Shown one piece after another: positions 1 through 7,485 of a stretch of DNA of 64,000 bases. Each line of letters opens with the position of its first letter. The stretch's first letter is position 1. The notes beneath the pieces are model-generated. The model saw only the letters and a list, made by a program, of their open reading frames with translations. It did not search any database and was not told the DNA's origin. The DNA lies in NCBI GenBank assembly GCA_951813525.2, contig CATOTJ020000003.1, forward strand, positions 1,116,001 through 1,180,000, written 5' to 3'. The DNA comes from Thermohalobaculum sp951813525. Lineage in GTDB: Bacteria; Pseudomonadota; Alphaproteobacteria; Rhodobacterales; Rhodobacteraceae. Both the position numbers and the translations under genes were made by a program.

Positions 1-1
1 C

Positions 2-31
2 GGCCTGATCATCGAAAGCCTTGAGCGGTAA
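2..31 (+). CDS. 3' end of an upstream gene (partial)
   Basis: Nine sense codons, read as GLIIESLER, run from the window edge to a TAA stop in one frame. The only support is an open frame that ends cleanly about 100 bases before the next gene. The fragment is too short to assign to a family, and it could be chance. Confidence 0.25.
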   Translation, partial: GLIIESLER

Positions 32-133
32 TCGTTCTGGTTGCGACTATGGGTCGGGACTGCCGCCAAAAAATGTCCTAGACTGCAGATATCAAACGAC
101 GTCGATTTCTTGGCGGGTCTTGCGATGGGGGAA

Positions 134-616
134 ATGATGAAGACATTCCTGAAAACGGCGCTGGCCACCATGGCGCTGATTGTTGCTTTCAATTATCCCG
201 CGACACCTGTCCATGCGGGTTCGGCTTGCGGCGCCCATGAAGGCAAAACAGTTTTTCACTGTCGGATCGACGGGTCCAGCCGAGAGGTTTCCGTCTGCGC
301 CCTGCCGGGCGGCGACTACCTCTATGTCTATGGCCGCCCGGGCCGTGCAGAACTGGAGTTGAAACGCAGCCCGCGCGCAGTCGAATACACGCCCTGGACC
401 GGTATCGGGCGCTATCTGTGGGCACGTCTTGGCTTTCGTAACGGCGCCTATTTCTATGATGTCGGGTTCAGCGTCGACCGTCTGACGGAAAATGCGCGCG
501 CTGAAGGCCAGGTCGAGATTTATAAGGGCAACCGGAACTCACCCATTTCGACCAAATATTGCCGTCCGGGTTCGGTGGTCTCGCGTCTCGATGAGATCTG
601 GAACCGGTTCGAATAA
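134..616 (+). CDS. small exported protein, unknown function
   Basis: A 160-residue protein with a typical Sec signal peptide: lysine at residue 3, a hydrophobic stretch around residues 8-25, and a likely cleavage site after a VHA motif near residue 28. The mature part has four cysteines (in GSACG, FHCR, SVCA and KYCR), which suggests two disulfide bonds in the periplasm. I start it at the double ATG, which follows a GGGGGAA ribosome-binding stretch; the frame is open further upstream to a TTG, but that extension has no signal-like character. I recognise no family. The next gene converges on it from the opposite strand after about 160 bases in which I see nothing. Confidence 0.7.
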   Translation: MMKTFLKTALATMALIVAFNYPATPVHAGSACGAHEGKTVFHCRIDGSSREVSVCALPGGDYLYVYGRPGRAELELKRSPRAVEYTPWTGIGRYLWARLGFRNGAYFYDVGFSVDRLTENARAEGQVEIYKGNRNSPISTKYCRPGSVVSRLDEIWNRFE

Positions 617-779
617 GCTCCGGCATCAAGGTCAGGTATCCTCGCGGAAAGGCCCGGACGCTGTTTGCTTTAACTGGGGTGAAATCTTGATCGGCGAGCG
701 GTCTTCATCGCACAATCCAGTCCGCCGACCATCCAGCGATCGTTTCGACCATCGACGCCGGGGCGACGTCAACCGCCTG

Positions 780-1346
780 TTACTCCCGCCCAAACGGGTC
801 CGGCCAGCTAGAGCAGTCGGCATTCCAATGCAGCGGACCGATCTGGATATCGGCCAAGCTCTCACCTTCTGATTTACCCATTGGCCGCAGCGTCAGTGTA
901 AACGCCCGGTACAATCCCTCGTGGTCTTTTGCCCCCAATTCGGCGCCGTCTGTGACCTCGAGCTTGGCTATCGCGTGAGCCGCCGAAATTGTCTGAGGCG
1001 CCGCCACTTCGGCTGCAAATGTGTCGAGGCGTATGAAAACCTGCTGGGGTGTACCCGCGCATTCGAAGGAACGCCGCAGGTCGTTTATCCGACAGGCGTT
1101 TTGTGGAAACGCAACGGAAAGCGTGGTCGCCCCCCAATCGCCGCCTCGTCCCTTGAGGAGTGGCTCCAGCAATCCGCGATCCTCGGTGATCAGGCAAATT
1201 TCAGCTGTCTCGGACGCCCAACGTATTCCTGCTGCGGTGTAGGCAAAGGAGTTGTCCCAACAGCTGAACTTGCGGTGCTCTGGCGCTGTGTTGGCGGGAA
1301 GCGCTGCGATTAGAAGCAACAACGTAAATGCCGCCGATCCGATCAT
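780..1346 (-). CDS. exported protein, unknown function
   Basis: A 188-residue protein. The chosen ATG gives MIGSAAFTLLLLIAALPA, a textbook Sec signal peptide ending near ANTA at residues 19-22. The frame is open about 35 codons further upstream, but that stretch is arginine-rich and would bury the signal. The mature part has five cysteines and mixed polar sequence. I see no catalytic motif and do not recognise a family. It lies 22 bases downstream of the FemAB-like gene on the same strand, so the two may share a transcript. Confidence 0.65.
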   Translation of the reverse strand: MIGSAAFTLLLLIAALPANTAPEHRKFSCWDNSFAYTAAGIRWASETAEICLITEDRGLLEPLLKGRGGDWGATTLSVAFPQNACRINDLRRSFECAGTPQQVFIRLDTFAAEVAAPQTISAAHAIAKLEVTDGAELGAKDHEGLYRAFTLTLRPMGKSEGESLADIQIGPLHWNADCSSWPDPFGRE

Positions 1347-1368
1347 CGCATGCACCGGTCGGTGCCGG

Positions 1369-2565
1369 CTAATTGCCCGCGTTATCCACCTTCCGAAATG
1401 GCATGCGCTCGGCCAGGGCCCGGTTTTCGTATTCAACCGCATCACGCTCACCCTCCAGATATCGCTCGACCGCGCCGCGAAAGCCCGGGTCCGTGATCCA
1501 GTGCAGGCTTCGCGTCGTCACGGGTTCGTATCCGCGGGCCAATTTGTGACCGCCCTGGGCACCGGCTTCGACACGCATCATCCCGTTCTGGATCGCAAAA
1601 TCGATGGCCTGATAATAGCAAGTCTCGAAATGCAGAAACGGATGATCTTCGGTGCACCCCCAATAGCGCCCAAACAGCGTCTCGCGCCCGATTATGTTTA
1701 AAGCGCCCGCAATCCATTCACCATGGCGGCGGCACATGATCAGCAGAATATCGTCGCGAAGTTCGGCCTGCGCCAGATCGAAGAACGCGCGCGTCAGATA
1801 GGGCGTGCCCCATTTGCGCGCGCCTGTGTCCTGGTAGAAAACCCAGAATGCATCCCAATGTTCAGGCTGGATATCGTCCCCGGTCAACCAGTGAATTTCG
1901 ACGTCGTTCTCGATCGCGCGCGCCCGTTCCTTGCGCAAATTCTTGCGTTTTCGGCTGGCCAGCGCCGCCATGAAGTCATCCCAGCAACCATAGCCGTGAT
2001 TGAGCCAGTGAAATTGCTGGTCGGTGCGCTGCAAAAGGCCCAATTCCCCCCCGAATTCCCATTCCTCATCTGTGCAGAATGTCAGATGCAGCGAGGATAT
2101 CTCATTGCGCTCGGCCAATTGGATCGCGCCTTGCAACAATGCGGCGCGGCCGGTTGCCCGGTCGACCGGACCATCGGGCCGGACCAGAAGGCGCGGGCCG
2201 GTGGCCGGGGTGAACGGCACTGCCGATTGCAGCTTTGGATAATAGCTTCCACCCGCCCGCTCGAACGCATGGGCCCATGAATGATCAAAGACATACTCGC
2301 CCTGGCTGTGGCTTTTCACGTAGAGCGGCATGACAGCGGCAGTTACGCCGTCGACCGTCGCAACCAGATGCTGCGGCCCCCATCCTTCACGCGGCATCGC
2401 CGACCCCGAGCGTTCGAGGGCGTACAGGAACCGATGGGTTAAAAAGGGATAAAGCGGACGGTCGCCATCGGCGGTCTCGGGTGCTGCGCAGGCATCCCAG
2501 TCGGCGGCGTCAAAATCTTCCAGCCCGGGGATTACCCTAATCTCAACCACTTGACCGCCATCCAT
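1369..2565 (-). CDS. FemAB/GNAT-like acyltransferase (DUF482-type)
   Basis: About 398 residues. The protein resembles the COG3146/DUF482 group, which has an acyl-CoA N-acyltransferase fold and is often labelled a peptidoglycan biosynthesis/recognition protein; the true substrate is unknown. Family-like features are RPLYPFLTHRFL near the N-terminus, a lysine/arginine-rich SRKRKNLRKER segment mid-protein, and a C-terminal half with FGRYWGCTEDHPFLHFETC followed by EAGAQGGHKLARGY. I prefer the ATG that gives MDGGQVVEIRV because GGGAG lies nine bases before it; an ATG three codons earlier sits too close to that site, and a TTG at 2595 is less likely. It is probably cytoplasmic, as no signal or membrane segment is visible. 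Confidence 0.8.
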   Translation of the reverse strand: MDGGQVVEIRVIPGLEDFDAADWDACAAPETADGDRPLYPFLTHRFLYALERSGSAMPREGWGPQHLVATVDGVTAAVMPLYVKSHSQGEYVFDHSWAHAFERAGGSYYPKLQSAVPFTPATGPRLLVRPDGPVDRATGRAALLQGAIQLAERNEISSLHLTFCTDEEWEFGGELGLLQRTDQQFHWLNHGYGCWDDFMAALASRKRKNLRKERARAIENDVEIHWLTGDDIQPEHWDAFWVFYQDTGARKWGTPYLTRAFFDLAQAELRDDILLIMCRRHGEWIAGALNIIGRETLFGRYWGCTEDHPFLHFETCYYQAIDFAIQNGMMRVEAGAQGGHKLARGYEPVTTRSLHWITDPGFRGAVERYLEGERDAVEYENRALAERMPFRKVDNAGN

Positions 2566-2719
2566 GGCGCACATCTCCCGATCCTGCCCTGGCAAGCATG
2601 TGGGGCCGGACCGTCGCGGGTCAATGGGCTTGACGCCCTAATGGCCCAGCGCAATCGGATCATTGCGATAGTGAACTCGGTACAGTCCTTCGCGGAAAGA
2701 GAACGCCGAGAAGCGGCGA

Positions 2720-4054
2720 TCAGCCTTCGCGCATTGCCCGTTTGAAATAGTCGGTGATCGGCTGCACCAGATAGGCAATCGGTGTGCGCTTGCCGGTTTG
2801 CAGATAGACTTCGACCGGCATACCAGCGACCAGTTCCTGATCTTCAAGTTTTTCCAACTCGCCGGGTTTCAGACGGACTTCGACCTTGTAATAGCTGAGT
2901 CCGGTCTGGTCATCGGTGATGACATCGGCCGAAACCGTCACAACTTCGCCGAACATCTCCGGTGTTGTGCGGCTGTTCAGGGCCGAGAAACGCAGAATTG
3001 CTTCCTGACCGACGCTCATCTGGTCGATATCGGTCGGCTCGACCCGCGCATCCACGACCAGGTCAGTGTCGTTAGGGACGAAATACATGATCGGGTCCGC
3101 AGGACGTACGACCGAGGCGATGGCGTGGACATTGCTGTCGATCACAACGCCGTCTTTCGGGGCGCGAATATCCAGCCGCGACAACCGTTCGAGAAGCGAA
3201 CCGCGCCGTTCCTTTTGTTCCAATTCGCGGAAACCCAATTCGCGCGATTCGGAAATTGCCTCCTCCAGCCGCGTCGTCGATAGGCGGGTTTGCTCGATTT
3301 CGGCCTCGGTGATCTGACCCTTGAGCTGACCAATGCGCGAACGCAGTTCGCCCGCCTGTCCGTTCAGCCGGGCTTGCTCGCGTTTCAAGGCCAGCACTTC
3401 GCTTTCGCGGATGTGCCCGCTTTTCAATAGGCGTTCTTTGCCGACCAGTTCCCTGGCGATCAGATCGGTCTGCATGACCATGGCATTGACCTGGGCCTCG
3501 GTCCCGGCGATCTGCTCGTGCAACTGAGCTTTTCGCTCGTCCAGAATGGCAAACTGTTTTGAGAAGGAATCCTTGCGCACCGCGAACAGGGCGCGCTGTC
3601 CTTCGACGAGGTTTGAAACATTCTTATCAGACTTGGCCCGTTCGACCAATTCAGGGTCGAAGGTGATCGATTTCTTGGCAGTGATTTCCGCCTCCAAGCG
3701 ACCGCGCCTTGCCATGATTTCGAACAACTGGCTTTCCAATGCCGCCAGATCGGCGCGAAGCAGCTTTGCATCCAGACGCAGCAGCACGTCGCCCGCTTTG
3801 ACCACGTCGCCATCGCGCGCCAGAATTTCGCCGACAACGCCGCCATCGGGGTGCTGCACAACCTGCTTGTTGGACTGGACACGAAGTTGCCCCATGGCAA
3901 TCACGGCGCCCGATAATTGTGCCATCGCCGCCCAGCCGCCAAAGCCGCCACCCAATATCAGTACGCAGATCAGTCCAAACCGGATGAAACCGCCGCCAGA
4001 CCAGCCATCGCCCTTGGCTGTCGCCGCGGGACCGTCGAGTTGGGGCACACTCAT
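2720..4054 (-). CDS. type I secretion periplasmic adaptor (HlyD/PrtE family)
   Basis: The 444-residue membrane-fusion protein of a type I secretion system, linking the inner-membrane ABC exporter to an outer-membrane TolC-like channel. It has one N-terminal transmembrane segment (about residues 24-45). A lipoyl/barrel half with VVGEILARDGDVVKAGDVL follows, then a long alpha-helical hairpin rich in Glu, Lys and Leu (about 100-290), and the returning barrel with DIRAPKDGVVID. Its start overlaps the stop of the ATPase gene by four bases (ATGA), so the two are translationally coupled. No TolC-like gene and no RTX-type substrate is in this window, so the cargo cannot be named. Confidence 0.92.
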   Translation of the reverse strand: MSVPQLDGPAATAKGDGWSGGGFIRFGLICVLILGGGFGGWAAMAQLSGAVIAMGQLRVQSNKQVVQHPDGGVVGEILARDGDVVKAGDVLLRLDAKLLRADLAALESQLFEIMARRGRLEAEITAKKSITFDPELVERAKSDKNVSNLVEGQRALFAVRKDSFSKQFAILDERKAQLHEQIAGTEAQVNAMVMQTDLIARELVGKERLLKSGHIRESEVLALKREQARLNGQAGELRSRIGQLKGQITEAEIEQTRLSTTRLEEAISESRELGFRELEQKERRGSLLERLSRLDIRAPKDGVVIDSNVHAIASVVRPADPIMYFVPNDTDLVVDARVEPTDIDQMSVGQEAILRFSALNSRTTPEMFGEVVTVSADVITDDQTGLSYYKVEVRLKPGELEKLEDQELVAGMPVEVYLQTGKRTPIAYLVQPITDYFKRAMREG

Positions 4055-5883
4055 ACTCCGTCCTTTTTGGTAGCTGGCGTTTGGACCGCACCGCCCGCGA
4101 CGATGGATGCGGTTGCCGCCGGTCCTGGATCGTCAGTGTCCGCGCCATCGGGGGAAACCGGAGCGCCCTGTCTTGCGGCAAGTTGCGGATAATTGCGGGT
4201 GCGCTTTTTCAACACCTCGTCCCGCGGTCCGTATTCGACCTGCCCGCCCTTATCGATCAACAAAAGATCGTCGCAGGCGGCAATTGCGCTGGGGCGGTGG
4301 GCCATGATGATTACCGAACGACCCCGCTCCTTGGCGTCGCGGATTGCGTCGACTAAAGCTTGCTCGCCTTGCGCATCCAGATTGGCGTTCGGTTCGTCCA
4401 GAATCAGAACCGGAGGGTCGCCATAAAGCGCGCGGGCCAGGGCCACGCGTTGACGCTGTCCGCCCGAGAGGCGCTGGCCGCCTGCACCGATATCGGTGTC
4501 ATAACCCTGCGGAAGGCCCAACAACAGCTCGTGAGCACCGGCGCGTTTCGAGGCCTCAACAATCATTGCTGAATCCGGTTGTGCGTCCAGCCGCGCAATG
4601 TTGTCGGCAATCGTACCTGAAAGCAGCCCGATTTCCTGCGGTAGATAGCCGAGGTACTGGCCCAACCGATCAACAGGCCACTGGTCCAGAGCGGCGCCGT
4701 CGATGCGTACTTTGCCTGCAGCAGGCGGCCAGATGCCGGTCAGAACCTTGGCCAGTGTCGTTTTTCCCGCGCCAGAGGGGCCGATCACGCCCAGCGCTTT
4801 GCCGGGCTCGACCCGAAAATTGATGCCGCGCAGCGCCGGCACTCGTTCTCCTGGCGCAACCACGGTAACCGACTTCGCCTCGATGTAACCCTTTGGTTCG
4901 GGCAGTTCCGTACGCTCACGATCCAAGGGCGTGCGTTCGAGTAATTCGCCAAGCGCGCCCCAACCGCGCACAGCACGCTGGAACAGCGCCCACTGTGCAA
5001 TCGCCTGTTCGATGGGTGCAAGCGCCCGTCCCAAAAGGATCGAACCTGCGATCATCATTCCGGCAGAAATTTCCTGTTGCAGGACCAGCCAGGCACCCGC
5101 CGCCAGCATGAAGCTTTGCAGATAGAAACGCAGCGACTTCGAGGCCGAGGTGTAGCTGGCAGTCGTATCCGACGCCTCAATCTGTTTGCCCAGTGCCTTG
5201 TTTCGCAGGGTCTGCCAACGGGCCATGCCCTTTTGGCGCATTCCCAGGCCCTGAACCGCTTCGGCGTTCTGGCGCAGTGCCTCCCCTAAATTGTCGGCCT
5301 GCGCCGCGGCGGTCGAGCTTTCTTCGTTTGGTGCTTTCGAGCGTATCTGATTGATAAATGTCAGCGTGACCAACAGCACCCCGGCCGCAATGGCGATAAA
5401 GCCTAGAACTGGGTGAAAAATGAATATCGCGCCCAGAAAAATCGGCGTCCAGGGGATGTCGAACAACGCAAACGGCGCTGGTCCAGACAATAGCTGGCGC
5501 ACCGAATCCAGATCACGCGCAGCGGTGTTGGGCCGCGCCCGTTCTTGCGGTGCAATCGACCGGCGTAAAACGGCCTCAAAGACACGCATGTCCAACATTG
5601 TTTGAAACCGTGCCCCGGCCCTCGCAAGCACGCGTCCCCGCGCATACTCCAACAGGCCCATCATCAGGAACAGCCCGGTTACCAACAGCAACAAGGCAAC
5701 CAGCGTTTCCTCCGACCGGCTGGACAGAACCCGGTCATAGGTCTGCAGCATGAAAAGCGGCCCCGTCAGCATCAAAAGATTGACGAAGATGCTAAAGACC
5801 GCGACCGAACGAAAATGCGACCGGCATTGCTTGCGCACGGCGCGAAGTTCGGCCAGGCCGTTACTGTTGTCGGATGACGCCAC
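4051..5883 (-). CDS. type I secretion ABC transporter (PrtD/HlyB type)
   Basis: A 610-residue exporter half-transporter that drives secretion of a C-terminally signalled protein. The N-terminal membrane domain (about residues 25-310) contains the PrtD-like stretch LTGPLFMLQTYDRVLSSRS. The nucleotide-binding domain has Walker A GPSGAGKT (near residue 370), the signature RLSGGQRQR, Walker B VLILDEPNANLD and the switch histidine in IIMAHRPSA. There is no N-terminal C39 peptidase domain, which fits the PrtD/AprD branch that exports RTX proteases and related proteins. The C-terminal about 35 residues (DGADTDDPGPAATASI and onward) are low-complexity and outside the domain. It is the first gene of a two-gene operon. 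Confidence 0.93.
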   Translation of the reverse strand: MASSDNSNGLAELRAVRKQCRSHFRSVAVFSIFVNLLMLTGPLFMLQTYDRVLSSRSEETLVALLLLVTGLFLMMGLLEYARGRVLARAGARFQTMLDMRVFEAVLRRSIAPQERARPNTAARDLDSVRQLLSGPAPFALFDIPWTPIFLGAIFIFHPVLGFIAIAAGVLLVTLTFINQIRSKAPNEESSTAAAQADNLGEALRQNAEAVQGLGMRQKGMARWQTLRNKALGKQIEASDTTASYTSASKSLRFYLQSFMLAAGAWLVLQQEISAGMMIAGSILLGRALAPIEQAIAQWALFQRAVRGWGALGELLERTPLDRERTELPEPKGYIEAKSVTVVAPGERVPALRGINFRVEPGKALGVIGPSGAGKTTLAKVLTGIWPPAAGKVRIDGAALDQWPVDRLGQYLGYLPQEIGLLSGTIADNIARLDAQPDSAMIVEASKRAGAHELLLGLPQGYDTDIGAGGQRLSGGQRQRVALARALYGDPPVLILDEPNANLDAQGEQALVDAIRDAKERGRSVIIMAHRPSAIAACDDLLLIDKGGQVEYGPRDEVLKKRTRNYPQLAARQGAPVSPDGADTDDPGPAATASIVAGGAVQTPATKKDGV

Positions 5884-6226
5884 TATGCGATCCCATGCAA
5901 TCTAGTTCCCAGCCCTGTCGCGCCAAGCTGATCCAATTTGGTTACGATGGCGTGACCGGAACCACCCCTTAACGAAAGCATACTATACACTCAACATGCG
6001 ACGCGCCGCCTGATCTGCTGTAAAATAGGCATGAAATTGGCGATTTTCGACGGGGCAGAGGAATATGCGCACGAATTGCATGACCTCTCTTGATGAAATG
6101 CAAGGACCGCGCGACCATAGTTGCCAGGAACGCGCGTTCGACGGGAACAATTGCACTGTTCGTTCGAATGCCAATGTGATTGACCTGAGAGACGCCCAGA
6201 CGGGCCAAAGAATTTGGAGAGCTATT
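5884..6226. other. intergenic region between divergent T1SS and mlaC-like genes
   Basis: These 343 bases separate two divergent transcription units, so promoters for both must lie here. An A/T-rich patch around 5978-5995 (GCATACTATACACTC) and another around 6020-6035 are the only promoter-like stretches I can see, and neither gives a convincing -35/-10 pair. Open frames crossing the region look like noise. Confidence 0.4.
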
Positions 6227-6886
6227 ATGCGTCTGTCCCGAATGCGTATGTCCACGCTTCAGACCCGCCATTCGCAACCATCTGACCCCAAACTGTCACG
6301 GCGCAGCCTGATGACCGGGTTAACCGGATCACTGGCCCTGGCCGCCTGGTCGCCAGCATTCGCAGTGACCAAGGACGTCGCGGTTGCCTATATCGAAGAG
6401 ACGATCGCCGAACTGCGCAAGATTTTGGCCAAAGCTGCGGGCAGAACGGTCGATGCGCCCGAGCTGCGCCGCACCATGATCGCGCGCTCGAACATGTCGC
6501 AGATCGCCCGGTACTGCGCGGGCCGGGCCTGGCGCGATATGTCCGACGATCAGAAGACACGTTATATCGACGCTTTTTCGCATTACATCTCGGTAACCTA
6601 TGCGCGCCGGTTCAACGATTTTTCCGGCACACCGGTCATTACAATCGGACGCACAAACGATTTGGGACGCAAGGGCATGCTTGTCGAAAGCCCGATCGCA
6701 ATGCCCAACGGTAAAGTCTACCGGGTCGAATGGTTGGTCAGTGATCGTGGCGGATCGGTTCAGATCATCGACATTGTGATCGAAGGGATCTCGCTGGCCG
6801 CGACGCAGCGCGATGAAATCGGCGCCATGCTCGACAAACGCAGCGGTAAAATAGACGCGCTGATCTCAGCCCTGAAAGAGAGCTGA
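6227..6886 (+). CDS. MlaC/Ttg2D-like phospholipid-binding periplasmic protein
   Basis: A 219-residue protein of the MlaC family, which carries phospholipids across the periplasm between the outer membrane and the MlaFEDB transporter. It has a twin-arginine-type leader (SRRSLMTGLTG, hydrophobic stretch, AWSPAFA). The mature part matches the family layout: helical start, the VDAPELRRTMIARSNM segment, then MSDDQKTRYIDAFSHYI and the beta-rich half ending VEGISLAATQRDEIG. The ATG follows TTGGAGA at good spacing; an open frame 54 codons longer would put the Tat motif far from the N-terminus. No mlaA or mlaFED gene is next to it, so it is a lone mla-type gene here. Confidence 0.85.
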   Translation: MRLSRMRMSTLQTRHSQPSDPKLSRRSLMTGLTGSLALAAWSPAFAVTKDVAVAYIEETIAELRKILAKAAGRTVDAPELRRTMIARSNMSQIARYCAGRAWRDMSDDQKTRYIDAFSHYISVTYARRFNDFSGTPVITIGRTNDLGRKGMLVESPIAMPNGKVYRVEWLVSDRGGSVQIIDIVIEGISLAATQRDEIGAMLDKRSGKIDALISALKES

Positions 6887-7082
6887 GCCCACGCGGCAAG
6901 CGCCTTTAAAACGCTGACCCGGTGCCAAAATTGGCCCGGGCGGTCTCCCAATCGTGACCCCGGCTGCGCCTGCGCCGCACCCCCACCCGCTTGCATCCCG
7001 CGAAACCGCCCGTATATACCGCAGCGCGGCCCTTTACTTGGGCCGGTTGTCGACACTTAGAGAGAACGGGACGAGGAAGCGC

Positions 7083-7427
7083 ATGATCATCACCCCCGCA
7101 TATGCTCAAGCAGGCGGAGGCGCCGGCGGCGGCGACTTCTTGACCTCGATGATCCCTTTGATCCTGATTTTTGTGATTTTCTATTTCTTACTGATCCGGC
7201 CGCAGCAAAAGCGCGCCAAAGAGCACAAGAACATGGTTGCGAATCTGCGCCGCAATGACCGTGTCGTCACCGGCGGCGGCATCATCGGTAAGGTTACCAA
7301 GGTCGGTGAGGGCGAAGAGATCGAAGTCGAGATTGCCGAAGGCACGCGGGTGAAGCTTTACCGATCGACAATCACTGCGGTGATGTCCAAGTCCGAACCT
7401 GCCAGGTCGGACGGCAAAGACGGCTGA
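7083..7427 (+). CDS. yajC: Sec translocon accessory protein YajC
   Basis: A 114-residue inner-membrane protein that associates with SecDF during Sec export. One transmembrane helix (about residues 21-40) is followed by the diagnostic RPQQKRAKEH, and the soluble domain has NDRVVTGGGIIGKVTKV. The ATG follows GACGAGGAAGCG. An N-terminal extension in the same frame is proline-rich and lacks a ribosome-binding site, so I exclude it. It precedes secDF by 58 bases, the usual yajC-secD order, and the genes are probably co-transcribed. Confidence 0.95.
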   Translation: MIITPAYAQAGGGAGGGDFLTSMIPLILIFVIFYFLLIRPQQKRAKEHKNMVANLRRNDRVVTGGGIIGKVTKVGEGEEIEVEIAEGTRVKLYRSTITAVMSKSEPARSDGKDG

Positions 7428-7485
7428 TTCTTAGGCTGATACCCCGGCTGAACACCCGCCATTGCCCGGAAAGGGGTGAACGTCG

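Noticed and set aside
5969..6277. A minus-strand open frame in the T1SS-mlaC gap
   Set aside because: It overlaps the mlaC leader, has no good ribosome-binding site and shows no protein-like character.
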